This document shows, one piece after another, positions 1 to 12,173 of a stretch of 21,602 bases of DNA (positions within the stretch are counted from its first letter, which is position 1; the number at the start of each line of letters is the position of its first letter). The position numbers and the translations under genes are program-made. This DNA comes from DASSFZ01 sp036514635. Lineage in GTDB: Bacteria > Chloroflexota > Anaerolineae > Fen-1058. The DNA lies in assembly GCA_036514635.1 (NCBI GenBank), contig DATBWU010000163.1, positions 1-21,602 of the forward strand, in the 5' to 3' direction. The notes under the pieces were generated by a model, which was given only the letters and a program-made list of their open reading frames with translations, did not search any database and was not told where the DNA came from.

Positions 1-2
1 CA

Positions 3-2402
3 ACCGCTCAGGCGCGCAATGCGAAGCGCATCAGCATCACCTTTTTCATTGCGAACAATGCGGGTGTCCTCGCGTTTATTTACTATCTAATCTTCCAGGG
101 CTGGAGCTGGCAGCTGTTTGTGCTAACCGTGCTCAGCGCCATCTTGAGTGGAACTAGTGCATTCAGCCTCTGGTTAAACCGAAAGGGACGCCATCGTCTG
201 GGCATTTGGTTGATGATCAGCGGTATGCTGGTGGAGCTGTTAACTGCACCGGTGTTGATCGCGGGCTTCGGGCTGGTGGGGGGCCTGGCGGTAACGCTGG
301 TGGCGCTGGCAATCGCTAGTCAGACGTTGCCTCAAAAAGACACCAATCGGGTTTTGAGCCTGGGGGTCGCAGCAGGCTTGATCGCAGGCGTGTTGGATCT
401 GTTGGCGCCGCCAACGCAGCTGGTGATACCGGCCCTTCCAGGCTTCCTGGCAGGTCTTGGCGGTGTAGTGGTCTTGGCCTATGTCTTCTTGCTCGTGCGC
501 CAGTTCCGTTCCTACGCGCTATCCACCAAGCTGATCGTCACATTAGTGTCCATCACCCTGGTCTCGCTAGGCGCGCTGGCCGTTCTGAACAACCTCACCA
601 GCGGCCCCGCCATCGCCCAGCAGGTGGGTACCATCTTGAAAGGCGCGGCTACCTCCAAGTCGCTGGTTATAGCCAACCTGCTAGACAAAGAGGTTGACAC
701 CCTGCACACATTGGCTTTGAACGGCGCCCTGGTGGATGGCGTGGAAACAGTCAACGCAGCGTACACCAACGATCCCGTTGCCCGACAGGCTCAGATCGCC
801 GCGCTGGACAAGCAGTGGAGCGCCGCCGCAGATACGGATCCGCTGATCCAGTCGCGCGTGGGCAATGACATGGCTGTTAGCCTGCGCGAATTTCTCGATT
901 CTTTCTCCGAGAACTCTGAGATGCTCCTAACCGACCAATACGGCGCTCTGGCCGCTGCGACCAACCGTACCTCGGATTATGACCAGGCTGATAAGGCCTG
1001 GTGGCAGGCAGCCTTCAATGAGGGTCAGGGGAATGTATACATCGGCCAGCCGGAACTCGACGAAAGCAGTGGGGAGTTCAACTTGAGAGTGGCCGTGCCT
1101 GTGCGCGCGCACAAGGCCGGCCCGATTGTCGGCATCCTCGCTGCCACCTATCGCGCGGAGGCCCTGCTTCAGTCGTTAAATGCCCCGGGCTGGGAGCGAG
1201 CCGGCCGCACCAGCCTGCTGCTGCCGGGCGGTCTCTTGCTCGAAGGCGATAATACTAAACCGGTAGATGCAAGCGTTCTGGCCAGGCTGCAAGCCGCTGC
1301 GAATGAGGACTTTGTCGAGGTGGAGTATGACGGCACGCTCAGTCTCGTGAGCCAGGCCGCGGTGAAGCACCTTGAAGGCGAGGCAGAAGGCGCACCGGTT
1401 GAAGATCTGGGCTGGACGCTGATCGTTTATCAGGATCGTAATGTGGCGTTATCCAGCTTGGATACCCAGACCCGTGCCGTGCTGTTGATGGCATTGGCCG
1501 TGGCCGGCTTGACTGCCGGCGCCGCGATCGGCCTGGCGTACGTGTTGACCGGCCCTATCAGCCGCCTCACCGCCGTAGCCAATCAAGTGCGGGCAGGCGA
1601 TTTGTCGGTCCGGGCCCGTGTGGAGTCCGGCGATGAGATCGGCATATTAGCCGAAACGTTCAACAGCATGACCACGCAGGTCGGCGACTTGATCGACACG
1701 CTGGAACAGCGCGTCGCCGAGCGTACTAAGGCGCTCGCCACCAGCGCCGAGATCAGCCGCCGCCTGTCCACCATTCTCGACCAGAAACAACTCGTCATCC
1801 AGGTCGTCGAGCAGGTGAAATCGGCTTTCAACTACTACCACGCCCACATCTACCTGTTCGACGAGGCGCGCGAGAACCTGGTGATGGTCGGCGGCACGGG
1901 CGAAGCCGGGGCGGCCATGCTCGCGCGGGGGCACCGGATTCCTAAAGGCAAAGGCCTGGTCGGGCGCGCCGCCCAAACCAACATCGCCGTGCTCGTCCCG
2001 GACACGTCCGCCGACTCCGGCTGGCTGCCCAACCCATTGCTGCCCGACACCAAGTCTGAAGTGGCCGTGCCCATCGTCATTGGCGGGCAGGTGCTGGGTG
2101 TTCTCGACGTGCAGCACAACGCCGTGAACGGCATGAAGCAGGAAGATGCCGACCTGCTGCAATCGATCGCCAACCAGGTCGCCATCGCCGTGCGCAACGC
2201 GCGATCGTATCAGGAAGCGCAGCGCCGCGCCGAGCAGGAGGCGCTGGTCAACGCCGTCACGCAGCAGATCCGAAGCACGATGACCGTCGACAGCGCTTTG
2301 CAGGTGGCCATCCGCGAAATAGGTCGGGCGATCGGCGCGCGGCGCACCCGGGTGGAATTGAGCCTCGCGGCCACGCCCGCGAATGGGAAGGAATTAGGTT
2401 AG
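3..2402 (+). CDS. Membrane sensor protein, Cache-HAMP-GAF, 5' end outside the window
   Basis: The reading frame is open from base 3 with no stop before the first candidate GTG at 120. The codons before 120 already encode a hydrophobic helix, so the gene very probably begins before the window. Several membrane helices lie at about 30-520 and another at about 530-600. An extracytoplasmic dCache-like domain follows (610-1435), with the motifs LLTDQYGAL, TSDYDQADKAWW and an inner YIGQPELD segment. Then come a membrane helix (1465-1550), a HAMP domain (1550-1710), a coiled coil and one GAF domain (1760-2210). The tail (2230-2390) resembles only the beginning of another GAF. There is no kinase, GGDEF or methyl-accepting domain. 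It probably binds a ligand outside the cell and passes the signal through its HAMP/GAF coiled coil to another protein, perhaps the kinase at 8635. Family assignment is firm; the partner is inferred. Confidence 0.88.
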   Translation, partial: TAQARNAKRISITFFIANNAGVLAFIYYLIFQGWSWQLFVLTVLSAILSGTSAFSLWLNRKGRHRLGIWLMISGMLVELLTAPVLIAGFGLVGGLAVTLVALAIASQTLPQKDTNRVLSLGVAAGLIAGVLDLLAPPTQLVIPALPGFLAGLGGVVVLAYVFLLVRQFRSYALSTKLIVTLVSITLVSLGALAVLNNLTSGPAIAQQVGTILKGAATSKSLVIANLLDKEVDTLHTLALNGALVDGVETVNAAYTNDPVARQAQIAALDKQWSAAADTDPLIQSRVGNDMAVSLREFLDSFSENSEMLLTDQYGALAAATNRTSDYDQADKAWWQAAFNEGQGNVYIGQPELDESSGEFNLRVAVPVRAHKAGPIVGILAATYRAEALLQSLNAPGWERAGRTSLLLPGGLLLEGDNTKPVDASVLARLQAAANEDFVEVEYDGTLSLVSQAAVKHLEGEAEGAPVEDLGWTLIVYQDRNVALSSLDTQTRAVLLMALAVAGLTAGAAIGLAYVLTGPISRLTAVANQVRAGDLSVRARVESGDEIGILAETFNSMTTQVGDLIDTLEQRVAERTKALATSAEISRRLSTILDQKQLVIQVVEQVKSAFNYYHAHIYLFDEARENLVMVGGTGEAGAAMLARGHRIPKGKGLVGRAAQTNIAVLVPDTSADSGWLPNPLLPDTKSEVAVPIVIGGQVLGVLDVQHNAVNGMKQEDADLLQSIANQVAIAVRNARSYQEAQRRAEQEALVNAVTQQIRSTMTVDSALQVAIREIGRAIGARRTRVELSLAATPANGKELG

Positions 2403-2416
2403 GTTCACGGTGAACC
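2402..2416. repeat. 15-bp perfect palindrome at the sensor-lipoprotein junction
   Basis: GGTTCAC and GTGAACC flank a single G. The first base is the last base of the upstream stop codon. The palindrome lies 53 bases before the lipoprotein start. It could be an operator or a small RNA hairpin; the sequence alone does not decide. A similar GGTTC/GAACC palindrome precedes the second lipoprotein gene. Confidence 0.45.
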
Positions 2417-2469
2417 CGCGATCGAGAATGCTCGAAACTTCTCGCCAATACCAGATGAAGGAGAGTACC

Positions 2470-3489
2470 ATGTCAAGCAGTAAGAATTCTCAGAGGAATG
2501 CCCGAAAGGGGTGGACCATTCTCGTCGGGGTTATCGTGGTCACCCTGCTGTTGAGCGGATGCGCCGCCTCCCAGCCCAAGGTGTATCGGGTGGGGATTTT
2601 GATCGGCTTTGCTCCTTTTGCTGAAATAGCAGACGGCTTCAAGGCCAAGATGGCCGATCTCGGCTATGTCGAGGGCAAGAACATCACCTACGACGTACAG
2701 ACAGTGGACGTTGACCCGGCCAAAGAGCAACAAGTTCTCCAGAAATTCGTGGCCGACAAGGTCGACTTGATTTTCGCTTTTCCCACGGGGCCGGCCGTTT
2801 CGGCCAAGGCAGCTGCCCAAGGCACAGGCATCCCGGTCGTTTTCGCTATGGCCGGCCTGGAAGAGACCGATCTGGTCGAGAGCGTGCGCCAGCCCGGTGG
2901 AAATATCACCGGCGTGCGCTTCCCCGGCCCGGAAAACACGATGAAGCGTTTCGAGTTCTTGCGCCAGTTAGCGCCGCAGGCTAAACGCGTGTATCTAGCC
3001 TACAACGCCAACTACCCCGCTAATGCTAATGCGCTGGAGGTGTTGCGCCCAGCGGCTGCATCTGAAGGCGTAATGTTGGTCGAAGCGCCGATCACCAGTC
3101 TTGAAGAGCTCAAGGCCGATCTGCAGACACGCGCTGCTTCGGATGATCTCGGCATGGATGCCATTTTCATTATGCCGGACGATCTGACACAGTCACCGGA
3201 TGGTGTTCCGGTGATCGTCGAGTTTGCGGCGAAGCACCACATGCCGATTGGCGGCGCGGCGGCGTTTTGGGCCGATGCAGGGGCGCTCTATAGTTACGTG
3301 GCCAACTTCCTTGAAATGGGCGAACTGGCTGCCCCCCTGGCCGACAAAATCTTCAAAGGCTCTTCGGCGGGCACGATCCCGGTCGTCTCCCCCGAGCAAT
3401 ATCTGCGGCTCAATTACACCGCGGCGCAAGGGCTGGGGCTAACCGTGCCTGAAGGTCTGCTGAGTCAGGCGCAGGAAATCATTCGCTAA
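2470..3489 (+). CDS. ABC-type substrate-binding lipoprotein (PF04392/COG2984-like), copy 1
   Basis: A 339-residue lipoprotein. The start is ATG 2470, with AAGGAG six bases upstream; an in-frame GTG at 2410 would add 20 residues that are absent from the paralogue next door. Residues 15-31 form a lipoprotein signal ending in LLLSGC, so Cys31 should be lipidated and the protein anchored outside the membrane. The mature part has hallmarks of the PF04392 periplasmic-binding family: YRVGIL, DGFKAKM.DLGYVEGKNI, ADKVDLIF, GIPVVFA, PGGNITGVRFPGP and a C-terminal LGLTVPEGLL. Many family members bind amino acids or similar small ligands, but the ligand cannot be read here. No ATPase or permease gene is nearby, and two membrane receptors flank the pair. 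It may therefore present a ligand to a sensor rather than feed a transporter (inference). Confidence 0.88.
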   Translation: MSSSKNSQRNARKGWTILVGVIVVTLLLSGCAASQPKVYRVGILIGFAPFAEIADGFKAKMADLGYVEGKNITYDVQTVDVDPAKEQQVLQKFVADKVDLIFAFPTGPAVSAKAAAQGTGIPVVFAMAGLEETDLVESVRQPGGNITGVRFPGPENTMKRFEFLRQLAPQAKRVYLAYNANYPANANALEVLRPAAASEGVMLVEAPITSLEELKADLQTRAASDDLGMDAIFIMPDDLTQSPDGVPVIVEFAAKHHMPIGGAAAFWADAGALYSYVANFLEMGELAAPLADKIFKGSSAGTIPVVSPEQYLRLNYTAAQGLGLTVPEGLLSQAQEIIR

Positions 3490-3508
3490 CACAGCAGAAG
3501 CGATATAA

Positions 3509-3524
3509 GGTTCTCATAAGAACC
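3509..3524. repeat. Small inverted repeat upstream of the second lipoprotein gene
   Basis: GGTTCT and AGAACC flank the four bases cata, ending 15 bases before the start codon and just ahead of the ribosome-binding region. The arms share the GGTTC/GAACC core with the palindrome at 2402-2416. It may be an RNA hairpin tuning translation or an operator half-site pair; both are inference. Confidence 0.35.
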
Positions 3525-3539
3525 AGAAAGGGAAACACC

Positions 3540-4562
3540 ATGTCAAGCAATAACCATTCTCAGAACACAACCCGCACCGGGTGGACTATCCTCGTCGGCA
3601 TCGTCGTGGTCACCCTGCTTTTGAATGGGTGTGTCAGCGCCTCGACCCCCAAGGTGTATCGAGTGGGTATTCTGTCCGGCCTGGATTTTTTTGCCGATGC
3701 AATAGACGGCTTCAAAGCCAAGATGACCGAGCTGGGCTACGTCGAAGGCCAGAACATCGTGTACGACGTGCAGAAAGCGAACTTTGACATGGCCCTCTAT
3801 AGGAGCACCCTCCAGAGATTTGTGGCCGATAAGGTGGATTTGATTTTCGTGTTCCCCACCGAGGCTTCCCTGGAGGCGAAGGCAGCCACCCAGGGGACCA
3901 ACATCCCGATCGTTTTTGCCCTTGCCTTCATAGAAGGGGTAGACCTGGTAGATAGTCTGCGCGAACCGGGCGGGAATATCACCGGCGTGCGCTACCCCGG
4001 CCCGGACATCGCGCTCAGGCGTTTTGAGGTTTTGCGCGAGTTGGCACCCCAGGCCAAACGCATCTGGATAGCCTATCAGCGAGGTTACCCGACTGTACCC
4101 AGCCAGCTAGAGGTCTTGCGCCCGGTGGCCGAGGCCGCCGGTGTCACGTTGATAGAAGTGCCCGCCGACAATGGCGCAGAACTTCAGGCTGATCTGGATG
4201 CGCGAGCCGCACCGGGTGATATTGGCCTGGATGCTATCCTGAGTCTGGCTGAGCCTCTTGCCGTGGCGCCTGATGCTTTTGCAGTAATGGTTAAGTTTGC
4301 CTATGAACACAAGCTACCGATTGGCGGTTCCTTAGCGTCGGCGGGAGACTATGGGAATGTTTTTGGTGTGGACGTTAACGACGTTGCCGCGGGCGAGCAG
4401 GCCGCACTCCTGGCCGACAAAATCTTCAAAGGCATCCCCGCCGGCACCATCCCGGTTGTCTCGGCCGACAATTATCTGCGGATCAATTACAAAGTGGCTC
4501 AAGAACTGGGGCTGACGGTGCCTGAAGGTCTGCTGAGCCAGGCGCAGGAAATCATTCGCTAG
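3540..4562 (+). CDS. ABC-type substrate-binding lipoprotein (PF04392/COG2984-like), copy 2
   Basis: A 340-residue tandem paralogue of the gene at 2470, separated from it by 50 bases. Start ATG 3540 follows the purine-rich AAAGGGAAA. The signal peptide is almost identical and ends in LLLNGC, so Cys31 is again the predicted lipidation site. The two proteins are clearly homologous end to end, and the last 17 residues are the same in both. They differ most in the likely ligand-contact loops, for example GLDFFADAI here against GFAPFAEIA in copy 1. This suggests duplication followed by a change of ligand specificity. As with copy 1 there are no transporter partners nearby. The next gene is a dCache sensor, which fits a role as an accessory ligand-binding component (inference). 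Confidence 0.87.
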   Translation: MSSNNHSQNTTRTGWTILVGIVVVTLLLNGCVSASTPKVYRVGILSGLDFFADAIDGFKAKMTELGYVEGQNIVYDVQKANFDMALYRSTLQRFVADKVDLIFVFPTEASLEAKAATQGTNIPIVFALAFIEGVDLVDSLREPGGNITGVRYPGPDIALRRFEVLRELAPQAKRIWIAYQRGYPTVPSQLEVLRPVAEAAGVTLIEVPADNGAELQADLDARAAPGDIGLDAILSLAEPLAVAPDAFAVMVKFAYEHKLPIGGSLASAGDYGNVFGVDVNDVAAGEQAALLADKIFKGIPAGTIPVVSADNYLRINYKVAQELGLTVPEGLLSQAQEIIR

Positions 4563-4613
4563 CACCGCCCAAACAATGAGAGACGCCGCGCCGTGGTCTT
4601 TCGAGCGTTTCGC

Positions 4614-4689
4614 AGAAGGTGATTCCTTCTCTGGGCCGGCCACCAGACAGCCCAACACGGCAAGCGCGGAGATGGGCTGGCATCTCCGC
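4614..4689 (+). promoter_or_regulatory. Structured leader between copy 2 lipoprotein and the second sensor
   Basis: The 156-base gap before the next start codon holds several perfect inverted repeats. AGAAGG pairs with CCTTCT around a five-base loop (4614-4630). CTGG/CCAG (4631-4646) encloses a GGCCGGCC palindrome. GCGGAGATG pairs with CATCTCCGC around a six-base loop (4666-4689). CAGCCCA at 4648-4654 is also complementary to TGGGCTG at 4673-4679, which overlaps the last hairpin's left arm and loop and gives a pseudoknot or an alternative fold. No run of T follows, so it is not a typical terminator. No known riboswitch class was recognised. It could be a cis-regulatory RNA leader for the sensor gene, or a decayed repeat. 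Confidence 0.4.
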
Positions 4690-4718
4690 ACCGGCACACG
4701 GATGAGGTGAGAGGGGCT

Positions 4719-6524
4719 ATGAAGACCCAAATCAAGAAACCACGAGCTGGACGCAGCCTGACCGCTACGCTAACGATTGCCTTCTTGGGCTTGATTGTCG
4801 TGGCGCTGGCGACTTCCAGTGGCTTGCAAGTCTACTCGAACATACAAGCCCAACAAGCAGCCATTGCCAGCCGGCAACAACTCATCGCCCAAGACGCCAC
4901 CCGAACGGTCAGCAGCTTCATCCAGGAGAAATTCAGCGTCCTGGAAACAATGGTCAGGCTGGCTCATCCGGCCACGGCCTCCCCGAAAGAACAGCAACTG
5001 GCTCTGGAGGGCGTGCTGGGTCTTCAGCCGGCCTTTCGGCAGTTGGCGTTGTTGAACGCCCAAGACCAGGAATCGGCTCAGGCCTCTCGCCTCTCACAAA
5101 CCGCCTCTGGACATCTCACCGATCGGCTCACAGGCGATGCCCTTGCTCAGATCAGGCAGGGGGAGAAATACATCGGCCCGATATACGTCGATCCAGTAAC
5201 CAGCGAGCCTATGGTGGTCATGGCTGTTCCGGCGACCAATGTCTTTGGAGATGTTCAAGGGACATTGGTGGCCGAAGTGAACTTGAAGTTCATGTGGGAT
5301 TTGGTGGATCAGCTCAAGGTGGGCGAGACGGGTCACGCTTACGTGGTGGATCGACAGGGCAACCTCATCGCTTTCAGAGATACGAGCCGCGTCTTGAAGG
5401 GCGAAAACGTGGGCCACTTGAACGTGGTCGATGAGTTTATCCGCAATGCCGCCCCCACCCCGGCGACCGGCGTGAGCACCTACTCGGGTATTGAAGGGGT
5501 TACGGTCGTTGGAACTTACGTCCCGCTGGGAACGCCCGATTGGGCGGTCGTGACCGAACTGCCCTGGGAAGAGGCTTATTCAGAGATCACTCAGGTTGCA
5601 GTAGCCTCGATCGGGATCACGCTGATCATGACGGTATTGGCGGGCCTGCTGGGTGTATACATCGCGCGCCGGTTGGCTGTGCCACTGGTCAAGCTGACAG
5701 AAACTGCGACGCGGATTACGGCAGGCGAGCTGGAGTTGCAGGCGAAGGTGGCCGGCCCCAGTGAGGTCGCCCGCCTGGCCACAGCCTTCAACAGCATGAC
5801 GACACAGCTCGGCGATCTGATTGGCACGCTGGAGCAGCGCGTCGCCGAGCGCACCCACGCCCTCGCCACCAGCACCGAGGTCAGCCGCCGCCTGTCCACC
5901 ATCCTCGACCTCAAGCAACTCGTCGTCGAAGTCGTGGAACAGGTGCAGTCGGCCTTCGACTACTACCACGCCCACATCTACCTGTTCGACGAGGCGCGCG
6001 AGAACCTGGTGATGGTCGGCGGCACGGGCGAGGCCGGGGCGACGATGCTCGCGCGGGGTCACCAGATTCCGCAGGGCAAGGGCCTGGTCGGGCGCGCCGC
6101 CCAAACCAATATCGCCGTGCTCGTCCCAGACACATCGACCGATCCTGGCTGGCTGCCCAACCCGCTACTGCCACACACCAAGTCTGAAGCGGCCGTGCCT
6201 ATCGCCATCGGTGATCAGGTGCTGGGTGTTCTCGACGTGCAGCACAACGTCGTGAACGGTTTGAAGCAGGAAGACGCCGACCTGCTGCAATCGATCGCCA
6301 ACCAGGTCGCCATCGCCGTGCGCAACGCGCAGGCCTACACTCAGGCGCAGCAACAGGCCTACCGCGAAAAACGCATTAACCGAATCAACGAAAAGATACA
6401 GAGCGCGGCAACGATCGAGGACGTGCTGCAGATCACGGCCCGCGAGCTGGGCCAGGTGCTTAGCGCGCGCCGGGCCAGCGTTCAACTGAGCATAGCCGGA
6501 TCAGGGAACGGCCGTGATCATTAA
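4719..6524 (+). CDS. Membrane sensor protein, dCache-HAMP-GAF
   Basis: A 601-residue protein. ATG 4719 was chosen because GAGGTGAG lies about seven bases upstream; an in-frame GTG at 4707 adds only four residues. Membrane helix 1 is at about residues 13-35. An extracytoplasmic dCache domain spans about 40-285 and contains KYIGPIYVDPVTSEPMV and the membrane-proximal GHAYVVDRQGNLIAF typical of the family. Helix 2 is at about 288-315, HAMP at 316-370 and one GAF at about 390-550. The short C-terminal tail resembles the start of another GAF. No catalytic or output domain is present. The block from the end of HAMP through GAF (181 residues) differs from that of the sensor at 3-2402 at only 21 positions by eye, whereas the sensory parts are unrelated at close range. 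It probably relays a ligand signal to a partner kinase through GAF/coiled-coil contacts. Confidence 0.9.
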   Translation: MKTQIKKPRAGRSLTATLTIAFLGLIVVALATSSGLQVYSNIQAQQAAIASRQQLIAQDATRTVSSFIQEKFSVLETMVRLAHPATASPKEQQLALEGVLGLQPAFRQLALLNAQDQESAQASRLSQTASGHLTDRLTGDALAQIRQGEKYIGPIYVDPVTSEPMVVMAVPATNVFGDVQGTLVAEVNLKFMWDLVDQLKVGETGHAYVVDRQGNLIAFRDTSRVLKGENVGHLNVVDEFIRNAAPTPATGVSTYSGIEGVTVVGTYVPLGTPDWAVVTELPWEEAYSEITQVAVASIGITLIMTVLAGLLGVYIARRLAVPLVKLTETATRITAGELELQAKVAGPSEVARLATAFNSMTTQLGDLIGTLEQRVAERTHALATSTEVSRRLSTILDLKQLVVEVVEQVQSAFDYYHAHIYLFDEARENLVMVGGTGEAGATMLARGHQIPQGKGLVGRAAQTNIAVLVPDTSTDPGWLPNPLLPHTKSEAAVPIAIGDQVLGVLDVQHNVVNGLKQEDADLLQSIANQVAIAVRNAQAYTQAQQQAYREKRINRINEKIQSAATIEDVLQITARELGQVLSARRASVQLSIAGSGNGRDH

Positions 6525-6595
6525 GGCACTGGAAAGTGCAGCACAGGAAACAGGATGGCGCCATGCCCAGAACCGGCGCCAGGGAGTTATGACGT

Positions 6596-8634
6596 ATGTC
6601 TAATGACCAATATCCACAGCAAATCGCATCGCAGCGTAAAACACCGCTCGCTGTGTGGTACCGGCTGCTTGAGCCGCCCGCGAGCATTCAAGAAGCAGGT
6701 GCGCGGCGCCAGGCCCGACTGTCGTCTGGATTGCTGCTCATCTTCACGGCGTTGATCGGCGCCGGTGCGGTGGCATCCTTGTTGGTAGGCAGCCAGTCCG
6801 GATTTGTCTTGAGCGGCACCGCCGTCGTCTCAGCCGTCGCGTATGTGTTGAGCCGGGCCGGTCGCTACACGCTGGGATCAATCCTGGCTTTGGGTGCGAT
6901 TAACCTCGCCGCCTTCGCCACAGTGCTCCTGGATCCGACTGACATCGTAAGGACACTGCTGTCCTTTACCACCGTCGTGTTCATCCTGGGCGGCGCTTTG
7001 CTCTCGATCCGGGGTGTAGCGGTGTTGACGGCCCTGAATGTCGGAGGCACCCTGCTGCTGAGTGTTCTGATCCCAGGGACACCCTTCGCCGAGGTCATGT
7101 CCGCCGCCGGCATGGTGGCCACCCTGGGCGGGCTGGTCTTGGTGACGGGCCGCCACCGCAACCTCATTGAGCGGGAGCGTGTGGATGAAGTCAATGCGAC
7201 CAGCCGTGAGCTGCAGGCGCTGCGCAGTTCGGTCGAACACCGGATAGCGGATATGACTCTGGCTTCCGACATCGGGCGACATATATCCCAGGTGCGCGAT
7301 CTGGACGTCCTGTTGGCCAATTCGGCCGAACTCGTTCGCTCACGTTTCGATCTGTACTATACGCAGATCTATTTGGTCGATACCGCGTGGCACACGCTGG
7401 TGTTGCGCGCCGGCACCGGCGATGTCGGCCTGGAGTTGTTACGCCGCGCCCACCGCCTGCCGATCGACGCCGGATCGATTAACGGCCGCGCCGCCACCGA
7501 AAAACGCGCGATCATCGTCGCCGACACCAGACGCAGCAGCACGTTCAAGCCGAATCCCTTACTGCCCGGCACCCGCTCGGAAATGGCCGTGCCGCTCATC
7601 GCCGGGGGTCGTGTCGTCGGTGTGCTCGACCTGCAAAGCAGCACACCGGGCGCGTTGTCGGAAGAGAATCTGCTCGCCTTCGAGACACTGGCCGCCCAGT
7701 TAGCCATTGCCATCGACAACGCGCGGCTGTTCGCCGAGGCCGAGGAGGCGCGCACCGAAGTCGAGCACCAGGCCAGTCGCCTGACACGCGAAGGATGGCA
7801 GACGTTCCTCGACGCGGTCAATCGCAGCGAGCGTCTGGGTTACACCTTCGACCGGCAGACGCTCACACCGCTGACCGGGCCGCTGCCGAGGGCCCCGGGC
7901 GCATCAACGCTCGATGTGCCGGTCACAGTCGCCGGCGAACCGATCGGCCGGATTCAGCTGGAGCGCGACGCGAGCCTCGGCGAGGCGTGGAGCGAAGAGG
8001 ACGCCGGGTTGGTGGCCGCCATCGCCGCACGCGCGGCGACCCAGATCGAAAACCTGCGCCAGCAGGCGCAGGCGGAACAATACCGCGCCGAGGCCGAAGC
8101 CATGGCCCGCCGCCTGACACACGAAGGCTGGGACGATTTCCTTCGCTCGCGAACGGCACCGGTCGCCGGTTACACTTACGACTCGGTTCGAGTCACGCCG
8201 CTGAACACCGCGTCGAACGGCGACGAGCCGGCGGAGTTCAGCCTGCCACTACAGGTACAGAACGAGGCTGTCGGCAAAGTGGCGATTGAGGGCGCCGAGC
8301 ACCTCGATCCCGAAATCGAGAAGGCCCTCGCCGAGATCGTCCATCAGCTCGGCTCACACATCGAAAACCTGCGCCTGACCGAGCAGATCGAAGTTCGCGC
8401 CCGCCGCGAACAGCTCCTCAGCGAGATCACCGCGCGCGTGCACAAAGCCGTGGATGGCGACGCAGTCATGCGCACCGCCGTGCAGGAGCTCGGCCGCGCC
8501 CTGGGACGCCGGGCGTTCATTTATCTGGGCGCAGACGACCGCGCCCAACACTCGAGGCCTGAAAGCATTCCGGCAAGTGGTGCCACGACGCCGCGCGGGA
8601 ACCTGCTCGACGACGACACCCGGGAGTTATCCTT

Positions 8635-8638
<4 letters not shown>
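6596..8638 (+). CDS. Multi-pass membrane GAF signalling protein
   Basis: A 680-residue protein; ATG 6596 follows AGGGAG at 6581-6586. Residues 44-180 are five or six closely spaced membrane helices with short loops, so the sensory part is within the membrane. A coiled coil (about 180-215) leads to a complete GAF domain (about 225-380, with LPNPLLPGT-like and VGVLDLQS motifs). Two copies of a shorter module follow, from residues 395 and 506. Each opens with LT(R/H)EGW, continues to GYT(F/Y)D, and ends in a stretch like the C-terminal half of a GAF (GEPIGRIQLE, then IENLRL). The last 45 residues resemble a GAF N-terminal half. No kinase or other output domain exists. The stop overlaps the next gene's start by ATGA, so the protein is probably made in step with the histidine kinase at 8635 and likely feeds it (inference). 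Confidence 0.88.
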
Positions 8639-12138
<3,500 letters not shown>

Positions 12139-12173
12139 ACCTCACCCAGAACGTGGTGCACAGGAGATAGAGC

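Noticed and set aside
2470..4562. ABC transporter operon
   Set aside because: Only binding proteins are present; the flanking genes are sensors, not permease or ATPase genes.
4614..4689. Intrinsic terminator after the second lipoprotein gene
   Set aside because: The hairpins are not followed by a run of T and lie next to the following gene's ribosome site.
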